Part shown: positions 32,905-40,512 of the stretch, piece by piece
How the letters are laid out: each line of letters opens with the position of its first letter
Numbering within the stretch: the first letter of the stretch is position 1
Origin: CALAGB01 sp963713965
GTDB taxonomy: Bacteria; Chloroflexota; Chloroflexia; Thermomicrobiales; Thermomicrobiaceae
Assembly (NCBI GenBank): GCA_963713965.1
Contig: OY970217.1
Coordinates: 2,046,001 to 2,110,000, forward strand
Direction: 5' to 3'
DNA: 64,000 nt
Notes under the pieces: generated by a model
Database searches by the model: none
Told to the model about the DNA's origin: nothing
The model's input: the letters and a program-made list of their open reading frames with translations, nothing else
Position numbers and translations under genes: made by a program

Positions 32905-33240
32905 ATGTCTCGAAAGGATCCTCACGTGACCGATGAAGTACGCGAACAAACCCCAGGTATGACGCCCGAACAGATCGCGGAGAAGATCGACCCTAACGCG
33001 CACCTGCATCCACGAATGCGGGTTATTGGCGCGCAGGGCAAACAGCTCGGCAAGGTTGAGACGCTCGACCACGATACCGATTCGGGTCGGCTCCTGTCTC
33101 TGGTCGTGCGGCACGGCATGTTCAGCAACAAACTGACCACCGTGTCTGCTACGCGAGTGAAGTGGGTGAACTCGGACTCGGTCATCCTTGACATCAGTCC
33201 GACCGCCTTCAATCAGCTTCCTCGATTGGCGGCAAACTGA
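32905..33240 (+). CDS. PRC-barrel-like (DUF2171-type) protein
   Basis: A 111-residue protein. After a charged N-terminus, residues about 30-105 form a small beta-barrel pattern: HPRMRVIGAQGKQLGKVETLD, RLLSLVVRHGMFSNKLTTVSATRVKWV and SVILDIS. This order of strands (property introduced, relation to a parameter, surface constant) is that of PRC-barrel-like proteins linked to stress adaptation or RNA metabolism. ATG 32905 has only a weak GAGAAG site; an in-frame ATG at MTPEQIAEK is an alternative. It lies downstream of a strong promoter and long leader. Function is unknown. Confidence 0.65.
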   Translation: MSRKDPHVTDEVREQTPGMTPEQIAEKIDPNAHLHPRMRVIGAQGKQLGKVETLDHDTDSGRLLSLVVRHGMFSNKLTTVSATRVKWVNSDSVILDISPTAFNQLPRLAAN

Positions 33241-33353
33241 AGCCCCAGTCGACGACCAGCATCTTGGCTGAGCCAGCAGTGCCCAGCAGCAGCCCGCGGA
33301 TCGTCCCCTTCCAGGAGGTTCGCGTCTCAACCAAACTCTTGAAGGAGCGTTCC

Positions 33354-33629
33354 GTGAAAACTGATTCAAGCAATCAATCCGATTCGAGCAATCGTCCGAG
33401 CAAACGAGTCACACCCGGGAGGGTCGCTCTGCTGGCTCTGTTGGGGCGACGCGGCGATCGATTGCAGTCCGGTACAGAGGCGGTTGAGACAGGCGAGCTG
33501 ACCGACGAGTCGCAGTCGGCGGTCAATGAACCGGCTGAGGCTCCTAGTCGCTTTCCGCTCCTGTCGAACTTTCGCTCGCGTTCGCGTCATCGCCGTGGGA
33601 TGCCGTCGCCGATGTCGGGACGCCGATGA
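33354..33629 (+). CDS. Small hypothetical protein, mostly disordered
   Basis: A 91-residue basic and serine-rich protein with no recognisable domain. GTG 33354 is chosen because AAGGAG lies seven bases upstream; the frame opens at 33264. It starts with KTDSSNQSDSSNRPSK, has one hydrophobic stretch (RVALLALLG, too short for a membrane segment) and ends in an arginine-rich tail. It lies between two other small genes in the same direction and may form a unit with them. The ribosome site is the best support; it may not be real. Confidence 0.45.
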   Translation: MKTDSSNQSDSSNRPSKRVTPGRVALLALLGRRGDRLQSGTEAVETGELTDESQSAVNEPAEAPSRFPLLSNFRSRSRHRRGMPSPMSGRR

Positions 33630-33692
33630 TCGCATTCATCTTGAAGTGTTTCGTTGCTTCTACTTTGGAAGCTCTCTGAGAGGTATTTCTCC

Positions 33693-34001
33693 ATGTCCAT
33701 TGGGCTTAGCCGCAATGCCCAGATTCTCCTGAATCAGCTCGTTCAGGCCCGTCACAGCGGAGAGCAAGACGGTCTGAGTGGCGAACAACTGTCCTTCACC
33801 TTATCGGCCGGTCCGAATGGCACGACCGTCGAGTTTGCCGCCGGGACTCCGCCGATTGAGACGTCCGATGCGAACGCGATTCTGGTGTTGCGTGCCAACG
33901 GTTTGATCGAAGAATTCACCACCATCGCGCGAACCCCAGGCAAGTCGCGGTACATGGTGACGCAAGCCGGCATGACGAGAGCCGTGCACGCAGCCGTTTA
34001 G
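33693..34001 (+). CDS. Small hypothetical protein, winged-helix-like
   Basis: A 102-residue protein. Helix-rich start (LSRNAQILLNQLVQARHSG), then a beta pair (LSFTLSAGPNGTTVEFAAG) and a C-terminal part (ILVLRANGLIEEFTTIARTPGKSRYMVTQAGMTRAV) that looks like the helix-wing of a small winged-helix domain. AGAGAGG precedes ATG 33693 with acceptable spacing. No family recognised. From 34002 to 34230 nothing further is seen. Confidence 0.55.
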   Translation: MSIGLSRNAQILLNQLVQARHSGEQDGLSGEQLSFTLSAGPNGTTVEFAAGTPPIETSDANAILVLRANGLIEEFTTIARTPGKSRYMVTQAGMTRAVHAAV

Positions 34002-34230
34002 AGTCGGTCGCCAGGCCACCATGACCATTCGCCCTCTGGTTCGTCACGCGCTTCGCTCAATTTGGAGCCGGTACTGGACTCGCCACCGGCCGCTCTGTGT
34101 ATCGGCGATGGCTGGCAAACGGGGTTGTTCCCCAGCCTCATGATTGGACCAGGCGGATCGGTCGAGCGAGCTGGTGTGACACCTGGTGGACGTTGCCGAG
34201 TGACTCGATCCGCCTATCCGCTCCACGTCA

Positions 34231-35016
34231 TCATGCCGGATCGGGCGGCTTGACGCCGCTGACCAGGATGTAGCCCAGGTAGGGGACTGCGCGCGCCATT
34301 CGCGGCATCAGCCAGGCCATTTTGCGCATATACGACCAGCGCGTCAGCGTGCGGCCGCAGACGGCGAGTGCGTTGAGCAGTCCCTCGTCGTGCAGGAAGC
34401 CGGATGGCGTCATCATGTCGAAGGGACCGGTCGTCACCTCGACATTTCTCAGCCCCGCGTTGCTGTAGATTCGTACCCACTCATCGATGTTATCGAACTG
34501 CATGCCCGGGCAGACCTCCCCGAAGAAAATCTGCCGCGCCTCCTCAGTGGGCGGCGTGCGCCAGTAGAACTCCGTTGCGAGTACCAACCCGCCCGGTACG
34601 CACACCCGCACCAGTTCTCTCGCCGCGTGAGAACGATCGACAAACATCGTGACGGCTTCAGCGATCACGCGGTCGAAGGCGTTATCCGGATATGAGAGCG
34701 CCAGGATGTCGCCTTCCTCGACGCCAATGCGATCAGAGAGTCCAGCCTTGCGTACATTGGCACCGGCGCGCTCGAGCATGAGTGGTGAGATGTCGACCGC
34801 CGTGACTGTGGCGTCAAAACGGCTGCCGATACGCATGGCAGTGGTTCCAACGCCGCAGCCGACGTCGAGCACGCGTTGGCCTGGTCGGAACTGGCCGCGC
34901 TCGAGAAGCGCTTCAGTGGATCGGCGCCCTCCCGGGTGAATCACCCGTTTGCCAAGTACCGCGAGGAACGCGTACGGGTCGAGCGTTTCAACCGTGTCCA
35001 ACGCGATCTGAGCCAT
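34231..35016 (-). CDS. SAM-dependent class I methyltransferase
   Basis: A 261-residue methyltransferase. SAM-binding motif I is VLDVGCGVGTTAMRIG (about 49-64), followed by TAVDISPLML and the acidic VEEGDILALSYPDNAFDRVIAE. The C-terminal part includes GGLVLATEFYWRTPP and ends LGYILVSGVKPPDPA. It is a UbiE/sterol-methyltransferase-like enzyme with unknown acceptor. ATG 35016 follows a GGGGGGAG site and begins 13 bases after the TAA of the putative selenoprotein methyltransferase, so the two form an operon. That spacing supports the idea that the upstream frame really ends at 35030 and not at the internal TGA. Confidence 0.87.
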   Translation of the reverse strand: MAQIALDTVETLDPYAFLAVLGKRVIHPGGRRSTEALLERGQFRPGQRVLDVGCGVGTTAMRIGSRFDATVTAVDISPLMLERAGANVRKAGLSDRIGVEEGDILALSYPDNAFDRVIAEAVTMFVDRSHAARELVRVCVPGGLVLATEFYWRTPPTEEARQIFFGEVCPGMQFDNIDEWVRIYSNAGLRNVEVTTGPFDMMTPSGFLHDEGLLNALAVCGRTLTRWSYMRKMAWLMPRMARAVPYLGYILVSGVKPPDPA

Positions 35017-35029
35017 GCTCCCCCCTCTC

Positions 35030-35812
35030 TTACGGCAGCGCCTTCCAGCCGCGGATGTTGACCCCGCGGGTGCCGAACTCCTCGGCGCTCGACGCGCTGG
35101 GAGCATCGCTGAAGACGTCGTAGCGGTGTGCAGAGAACGTAATCTCGGCAAACCCGACCGTGGACAGCATCGCGGTCAGCTCTGCTTCCAGCAGAGCACC
35201 GGCAATTCAGCCGGTCCAGAGGTCGATATCAGCCCTGGCATCCTCGGGAACTGATTGCTGCACCACGATATCGGCGATCTGGAGCCGGCCACCGGGCTTG
35301 AGTACCCGGAAGAGTTCGGCACAGACCGCGTGCTTGTCCGGGCAAAGATTGATGACGCCGTTGGAGATGACGACGTCGACGCTCGCGTCGGGCAGAGGCA
35401 GGTTCTCAGCAAAGCCCTGGCGAAACTCGACGTTGGTCACACCCAGGACTTGCGCGTTGCGCGTGGCTTTGGTCAGCATCGCCGGGGTCATGTCGACACC
35501 AATCACCCGGCCAGTCGGGCCGACCTGCTGCGCGGCGAGTAACGCATCGAAGCCTGCCCCAGAGCCGAGATCGAGCACGTGCTCGCCAGGCTGGAGCGGG
35601 CCGAACGCGAAGGGGTTGCCGACGCCCGCGAACGACTCGACGGCCGAGTCGGGGAGCGTGTCGACCTGATGTGTCGGATAGCCAAGTCTGCTGGCAAGGA
35701 AGCGACCGGTATGAAAGTGGAAGCCCTTGGTGGGGCAGGCGGCGACTTCCGCATATTCGGTTTGAATTGCTGTGCGAAGCGCCGTGAGATCGAGGGTAAG
35801 CGTCTGGTCCAT
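35030..35812 (-). CDS. ArsM-like methyltransferase, putative selenoprotein (TGA = Sec202)
   Basis: A 260-residue SAM methyltransferase if TGA 35207-35209 is read as selenocysteine. It has the family start YAEVAACPTKGFHFHTGR, SAM motif DLGSGAGFD (81-89), VIGVDMTPAML and NGVINLCPDK (151-160). At residue 202 the frame reads DIDLWTG-TGA-IAGALLEAEL. Arsenite methyltransferases have a conserved arsenic-binding cysteine here (LWxxCxxGA pattern, recalled). The coding pattern continues for 58 codons to TAA 35030-35032, and a SECIS-like hairpin starts nine bases after the TGA. Cys26, Cys157 and Cys164 are other candidate ligands. ATG 35812 follows GGAGAAAAGG. It is divergent from the ArsR-rhodanese gene. 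If not recoded, a 201-residue truncated enzyme would be made. Confidence 0.8.
35174..35209 (-). promoter_or_regulatory. Bacterial SECIS-like hairpin with its UGA codon
   Basis: After UGA come nine bases, then a perfect 7-bp stem GCUCUGC / GCAGAGC closing the loop UGGAA. Below it a two-base bulge (UG) separates a further GGU/ACC pairing. The loop begins 16 bases after the UGA and has G at its second position, fitting the general bacterial SECIS pattern as I recall it. The hairpin lies inside the coding sequence, as bacterial SECIS elements do, to recruit SelB. Confidence 0.75.
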
Positions 35813-35917
35813 CCTTTTCTCCAATCGCTGACATGTGCTGGTGGCCGCCCCGCCACCGGCGTGACGAGCGGAACCAAAACATAGAGTGAAGAGAACCGGG
35901 TTCAAACGGAATTTGCC

Positions 35918-35946
35918 TTGACGTGTACCGACGAAGCCATCATAAT
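35918..35946 (+). promoter_or_regulatory. Sigma-70 promoter of the ArsR-rhodanese gene
   Basis: TTGACG (35918-35923), an exact 17-bp spacer and CATAAT (35941-35946). It points towards the regulator gene and the operator lies just downstream, as expected for autorepression. Confidence 0.75.
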
Positions 35947-35963
35947 GGTGTCTAATCAAAGAG

Positions 35964-35979
35964 TCAATAGAGTTATTGA
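35964..35979. promoter_or_regulatory. Palindromic operator candidate for the ArsR-type regulator
   Basis: TCAATA-GAGT-TATTGA is a perfect inverted repeat located between the -10 box and the start codon of the ArsR-rhodanese gene. ArsR/SmtB repressors use AT-rich imperfect palindromes of this sort in this position. It lies between the divergent methyltransferase and regulator genes, so it could control both. Confidence 0.65.
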
Positions 35980-36005
35980 ATAACTGCAGAAAGGTACAAC
36001 CGCTC

Positions 36006-36686
36006 GTGGAGAAACGCACCTTCAAGGATCGGCTCTATACCGAGTTCGCGTCGATCGGCAAGGCGCTGGCCAATCCGCATCGATTGGAGCTTCTTGATTT
36101 GCTCGGCCAAGGGGAGCGAAGCGTTGAGGATCTGGCGCACGAAGCGGCGCTGAGCCTGGCGAATGCCTCGGCACATCTGCAGGTGTTGCGGCGAGCGCGA
36201 CTGGTGGAGGCCGACAAGCGCGGCTTGAACGTGGTGTATCGGTTGGCTACCCCGGAGGTCTACTCGCTCTGGCGCATGCTCCGTGACCTGGGTACCGCAC
36301 AGTTTTCGGAGATCGACCGGTTAGTGGAGATCTATATGGCTGATCGCCAGACGCTCGAGCCAATCAGCAAGGACGAGCTGCGACGCCGACTGGCTGAAGA
36401 CGCGGTAGCCGTAATCGACGTTCGGCCCGGCGTGGAATTCCAGCAAGGGCACATTCTCGGATCGCGCTCAGTGCCGATCAGCGAGCTCGAGCAGCGCCTG
36501 GCGGAGATTCCACACGATCAGGAGGTTGTTGCCTACTGTCGCGGACCGTACTGCGTCTACGCGGACGAAGCCGTGCGGCTGCTCCGGCAGCATGGGATTC
36601 ACGCCTACCGGCTCGACGAGGGATTTCCGGAGTGGCGGGCTGCGGGCTTTCCCGTTGCCGCAACGAATGACGCCGCCGGCGAGTAG
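36006..36686 (+). CDS. ArsR-family regulator fused to a rhodanese domain
   Basis: A 226-residue fusion. Residues about 8-95 are an ArsR winged helix (FASIGKALANPHRLELLDLLGQGERSVEDLA, then SLANASAHLQVLRRARLVEADKRG). Residues about 118-215 are a rhodanese with active-site loop YCRGPYCVYADEA, carrying the sulfur-accepting Cys and a second Cys five residues on. The classical ArsR metal motif ELCVCDL is absent, so the signal may be a persulfide or other thiol-reactive species handled by the rhodanese. GTG 36006 is the likely start; TTG 35976 would overlap the operator. It leads an operon with the metallo-beta-lactamase-fold protein and MFS transporter. Confidence 0.88.
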   Translation: MEKRTFKDRLYTEFASIGKALANPHRLELLDLLGQGERSVEDLAHEAALSLANASAHLQVLRRARLVEADKRGLNVVYRLATPEVYSLWRMLRDLGTAQFSEIDRLVEIYMADRQTLEPISKDELRRRLAEDAVAVIDVRPGVEFQQGHILGSRSVPISELEQRLAEIPHDQEVVAYCRGPYCVYADEAVRLLRQHGIHAYRLDEGFPEWRAAGFPVAATNDAAGE

Positions 36687-36744
36687 GTCGATTCAGGGTA
36701 GGCAGCGTGTAGCGAATTGGGCAGTTCTCAGGGAAGGAGAAACC

Positions 36745-37509
36745 ATGCTTTTCCGTCAGTATTTGCGACCTTCAACCGGGTGCGCATCGTATCTCATCGG
36801 CTGCACCGGCAAGGGTAAGGCCGTCGCGGTCGACGTCGTGCCCGACTTCGTCGAACCAATCGAGCGTGTGCTGGCGGAGACCGGCATGCGGCTAGTCAAC
36901 GTTGTAGAGACTCACACGCAGGCTGACCACGTCTCAGCGGGGCGCGATCTCGCGGACCGAACCGGAGCAGCGTATGCAGCTCATCACGCCGCTCCGTTGA
37001 CCTTTTCCTTCACCGATTTGCGCGATGGTGACGTCATCGACGCCGGAAACGTTCAGGTAACCGTGTGGGAGACGCCCGGACATTCCGATGACGGCATCTG
37101 CCTGCTCGTGAGTGACCATACTCGCGCCGAAGAGCCGTGGCTGGCATTGACTGGCGACACGCTCTTTGTGGGTGATGCCGGACGTCCCGATTTGCATGGG
37201 GCCGGCAACGCCGAGCGGCTCGCGGGGTTGCTGCACGGTAGTCTGCAGCGATTGCTCACCCTCCCCGATTACGTTGCGCTGTATCCGTCGCACTTTTCCG
37301 GCTCGGTCTGTGGCCGCGGCCTCAGCGCCACACCCGCTTCGACCGTTGGGTTCGAACGGCGACACAACCGGGCGCTTGAGCCACGAACCGACGACGAGTT
37401 CGTCGCGTTCATGTTGAGCGATCTTCCGGTTCAGCCGGAGGAGTTCGCCCGCAACCGTTTGATAAACCGCGGCATCGGCGCGCCAGAGCCAATCGCGACC
37501 ACAGACTGA
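36745..37509 (+). CDS. Metallo-beta-lactamase-fold protein, persulfide-dioxygenase-like
   Basis: A 254-residue MBL-fold hydrolase resembling ETHE1/Blh persulfide dioxygenases. Ligand motifs are THTQADH (48-60 region), PGHSDDGICL, TGDTLFVGDAGRPDL and the late YPSHFSGSVCG. The usual THxHADH motif has Gln in place of its second His; ETHE1-type enzymes bind one iron through the first His, so activity may survive. GGAAGGAG lies optimally before ATG 36745. It starts 58 bp after the ArsR-rhodanese gene. Oxidation of persulfides formed on the rhodanese is a sensible but unproven role. Confidence 0.85.
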   Translation: MLFRQYLRPSTGCASYLIGCTGKGKAVAVDVVPDFVEPIERVLAETGMRLVNVVETHTQADHVSAGRDLADRTGAAYAAHHAAPLTFSFTDLRDGDVIDAGNVQVTVWETPGHSDDGICLLVSDHTRAEEPWLALTGDTLFVGDAGRPDLHGAGNAERLAGLLHGSLQRLLTLPDYVALYPSHFSGSVCGRGLSATPASTVGFERRHNRALEPRTDDEFVAFMLSDLPVQPEEFARNRLINRGIGAPEPIATTD

Positions 37510-37541
37510 TTGAGTCGCGCGCTGGAATTCAAGGGGATCGG

Positions 37542-38867
37542 ATGTCGCAACCATCAAATGTGACGCTCGGCTTACGTGCCAACTGGCGTCAGTTCGCCCT
37601 GCTCGTGCTCGTCAACGCCTTTGTCGGCGGTATGGTCGGGCTGGAGCGAGCGGTCTTGCCGTTGCTGGCCGAGCACGATTTCGCCATCGCTTCGCGCACA
37701 GCCATTCTCTCGTTCATCGCGAGCTTCGGTCTGGTCAAAGCTCTGGCCAATCTCTTCGCCGGGCGCATCAGTGACCGGATCGGGCGAAAACAGATCTTGA
37801 TCGCCGGCTGGCTGCTTGGTCTACCAGTGCCGTTCCTGGTCATGCTTGCCCCGAGTTGGAGCTGGATCATTGCCGCGAATGTGCTCCTCGGTCTGAATCA
37901 AGGATTCTGTTGGTCCACGACGGTCATCATGAAGATCGATCTGGTCGGACCCGAGCGGCGAGGCCTTGCCATGGGATTCAACGAAGCGGCCGGTTACGTG
38001 GCCGTCTCCCTGGCGGCCTTCGCGTCTGGATATCTCGCTTCCAACTACGCGCTGCGACCACAACCGTTCTATCTCGGCGTGGTCTTTGCCCTCGTCGGAT
38101 TGTTCCTCTCGATCTTCTTCGTGCAGGAATCGCACGGACATGCGCGGCACGAATCCCGCCTACTCGCGCGAGCCGAAATCACACGGGATCTTGAGGAGCC
38201 GAACCCCAAACCGTCGTTCTCACATATCCTGCTGCTCACCAGTTGGCGCGAGCGATCCCTCTTCTCGGTGAGCCAGGCGGGCATGGTCAATAACTTGAAC
38301 GACGGCATGAGCTGGGGGCTCTTCCCGCTGGTCTTTGCGGCAGCCGGCCTCGGCATCGAGCGAATCGGTCTGCTCGCGGCAGTCTACCCCGGAGTGTGGG
38401 GTCTCGGGCAACTAGGCACGGGTGTGCTCTCGGACCGGATCGGGCGTAAGCCGCTCATTGTGGCCGGCATGTGGGTCCAGGCCGCCGGGATCTTCCTCTT
38501 GCTCCTTTCTCACGGGTTCTGGCCCTGGCTGGGAGCCATGGTGCTGCTGGGTTTGGGAACTGCAATGGTCTACCCGACGCTACTCGCGGCGGTCTCCGAC
38601 GTCGCGCATCCCGACTGGCGCGCCTCGTCGATCGGCGTCTACCGTCTGTGGCGTGATGGCGGCTACGTCCTCGGCGCGCTGCTTGCCGGGATTCTCTCAG
38701 ATCTCCTGGGCGTCTCCTGGGCGATCGGAACGGTTGGCGCACTGACGTTTGCCTCCGGCATCGTCGTGGTGTTGCGCATGTACGAGACCCTCCCAGCCAG
38801 ACAGGCGTCGTCCAGCACACAGATCGATTCCTCCGTCTCGGCCACACAGCTGCCTGTAGCGGACTGA
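37542..38867 (+). CDS. MFS transporter
   Basis: A 441-residue protein with about 12 hydrophobic segments in two groups of six, divided by a hydrophilic loop near 205-240 (RLLARAEITRDLEEPNPKP). The MFS loop 2-3 motif is present in each half as GRISDRIGRKQ and GVLSDRIGRKP. There is an amphipathic start without signal peptide and a hydrophilic tail. The gene begins 32 bp after the MBL-fold gene with a GGGG site. In this operon it is probably an exporter for the compound that the regulator senses, but drug, organoarsenical and sugar exporters share this architecture. Confidence 0.9.
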   Translation: MSQPSNVTLGLRANWRQFALLVLVNAFVGGMVGLERAVLPLLAEHDFAIASRTAILSFIASFGLVKALANLFAGRISDRIGRKQILIAGWLLGLPVPFLVMLAPSWSWIIAANVLLGLNQGFCWSTTVIMKIDLVGPERRGLAMGFNEAAGYVAVSLAAFASGYLASNYALRPQPFYLGVVFALVGLFLSIFFVQESHGHARHESRLLARAEITRDLEEPNPKPSFSHILLLTSWRERSLFSVSQAGMVNNLNDGMSWGLFPLVFAAAGLGIERIGLLAAVYPGVWGLGQLGTGVLSDRIGRKPLIVAGMWVQAAGIFLLLLSHGFWPWLGAMVLLGLGTAMVYPTLLAAVSDVAHPDWRASSIGVYRLWRDGGYVLGALLAGILSDLLGVSWAIGTVGALTFASGIVVVLRMYETLPARQASSSTQIDSSVSATQLPVAD

Positions 38868-38941
38868 CAGGCGCGGAGCCTGTCGGTCGCGAACGAGACT
38901 GGAGAATCTCACACGGCGTCTTGGCTTGACGGAGAGCTCCA

Positions 38942-39621
38942 ATGGTTGGTGAATCGATGACTGACAGCGTGTTCGAGCAGAGCGCCGCCCGCTACGACGC
39001 CTGGTATGACACGCCGAAGGGTGCGGCCACCTTCCGGGAAGAGGCCGACGCACTGCGTCCACTGATCGGTGACCTGCCCCGACCGTGGCTGGAGGTGGGC
39101 GTAGGCAGTGGTCGGTTTGCGGCGGAGTTAGGCGTCGACGCTGGCATCGATCCGGCCCATCAGCCACTGCTGCTCGCGCGCGGTCGTGGGATCTTGGTGG
39201 CACGCGGTGTTGGTGAACAGCTTCCCATCCGGGATAGCTCGGTGGGCGCGGTGCTGCTCGTCGTGACGCTCTGCTTCGTCCAGGATCCGGCAGCCGTGCT
39301 GCGCGAGGTGCGAAGAGTCTTGTCGGCTGACGGAGGCGTGGTGATCGGAACCGTCTTCGCCGAGTCCACGTGGGACAGCATTATCAGCAGCTGGCCGCCG
39401 CCGGGCATCCGTATTATCGCAAGGCACGATTCCTGACGCGGTCACATCTGGCTGCATGGCTGTCCAGCGCTGGACTTGAACCGGTCGGCTGGCGATCGGC
39501 ATTGCATTGGGGACCTGAGGATGAACTCACTCAACTAGGCATAAACGATGGCGATGATCCGCTTGCCGGCTTCTCGGCGATACTCGCGCGTCCGCTTGTG
39601 TCTGTGCACTCAGTGTCGTGA
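38942..39621 (+). pseudogene. SAM-dependent methyltransferase with a one-base frameshift
   Basis: The first frame (38942-39436) gives a UbiE-type methyltransferase start: WLEVGVGSGRFAAELGVD, GIDPAHQPLL, VLLVVTLCFVQDP and LREVRRVLSADG. It derails after GTVFAESTW. The second frame resumes precisely with GQHYQQLAAAGHPYYRKARFLT and runs to 39621. One G is missing from the run at 39372-39374 (GTGGGAC); four Gs would give a single 227-residue protein. GGAG precedes ATG 38942. Either the gene is broken or the base is an assembly error. It lies 74 bp after the MFS gene and probably belongs to the same operon. Confidence 0.8.
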
Positions 39622-39765
39622 AAGTCATCGCGTTGCCACCAGCGCCAGAGTAAGATGGAACTTGCTGCGCCGCGCAGCCGGGTGTCGCGTGACATCTGTC
39701 CTCAGGCGTTTCCGGATCGAACCGGTGCGTCGCTCGACGATTGCTCCGTCCTCAGGAGGTGTCTC

Positions 39766-40458
39766 ATGCGGCTGTACGTGATGCAGCTTGGCCTCAGTGA
39801 TATTGGATCCCCGGTTCCCGGATATCTCATCCAGACCGACGACGGCAAGAATGTTCTGGTCGATAGTGGCTATCCTGAGTCCGACTATCGCGGATCGACG
39901 GCCACGCGTCCTGAATCAGACTGGGTCGTCAGTCGCCTGGCGGAGATCGGACTGAAGCCGAGCGACATCGACGTCGTGGTCTGCTCGCACCTGGACGTCG
40001 ATCACGCCGGGAGTCATGATGTGTTCCCCAACGCCGAGTTCGTGGTGCAGCGGGAGCATCTGGCGGCGGCCAAGACTATGCCGCGCTTTGAGGGGATTCG
40101 CGACCATTGGGGAGACCCCAGACTGAACTATCGTGAGGTCGATGGCGACGTCGAACTGCTCCCAGGTATCGAGTTGATCGAGACGAGTGGCCACGTTCCG
40201 GGGCATCAGGCGATTCTGGTGCGATTGCCCAAGACCGGTCCGGTATTGCTGGCGGTCGACGCCATTCCATCCGATTTCAGTGGATTCACACCGGAGACGC
40301 GCCCAACCGGCACATACGATAACGACGTCGAGGGGACGCGCAAGAGCACGCGCAAGCTGGTCGATCTTTCCGAGCGAGAGCAGGTGGCGTTGACAATCCG
40401 CGGACACGACTCGAAGCAGTGGCCGCAGCTGACAAAGTCGCCCGAGTATTACGAGTAG
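39766..40458 (+). CDS. MBL-fold hydrolase, AHL-lactonase family
   Basis: A 230-residue metallo-beta-lactamase-fold protein. The dinuclear zinc motif SHLDVDHAG (HxDxDH) is followed by SGHVPGHQ, VDAIPSDF and a late IRGHD, the layout of N-acyl-homoserine lactonases such as AiiA/AttM and many related esterases. CAGGAGGT is ideally placed before ATG 39766, so the longer frame from 39655 is discarded. No LuxI/LuxR quorum pair is nearby; a lactone hydrolase of other substrate is as likely. Confidence 0.88.
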   Translation: MRLYVMQLGLSDIGSPVPGYLIQTDDGKNVLVDSGYPESDYRGSTATRPESDWVVSRLAEIGLKPSDIDVVVCSHLDVDHAGSHDVFPNAEFVVQREHLAAAKTMPRFEGIRDHWGDPRLNYREVDGDVELLPGIELIETSGHVPGHQAILVRLPKTGPVLLAVDAIPSDFSGFTPETRPTGTYDNDVEGTRKSTRKLVDLSEREQVALTIRGHDSKQWPQLTKSPEYYE

Positions 40459-40512
40459 AGAATCGCCTACGCCTGATCGTTGGCTTGTCGAGAGCAGGCG
40501 TAGGCGCCACCG

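Noticed and set aside
35207..36025. The methyltransferase as a 272-residue protein ending at TGA 35207
   Set aside because: Its first 71 residues lack family sequence and a good ribosome site, and the end would fall inside a conserved block. The downstream frame continues that block. Start 35812 and end 35030 explain the sequence better.
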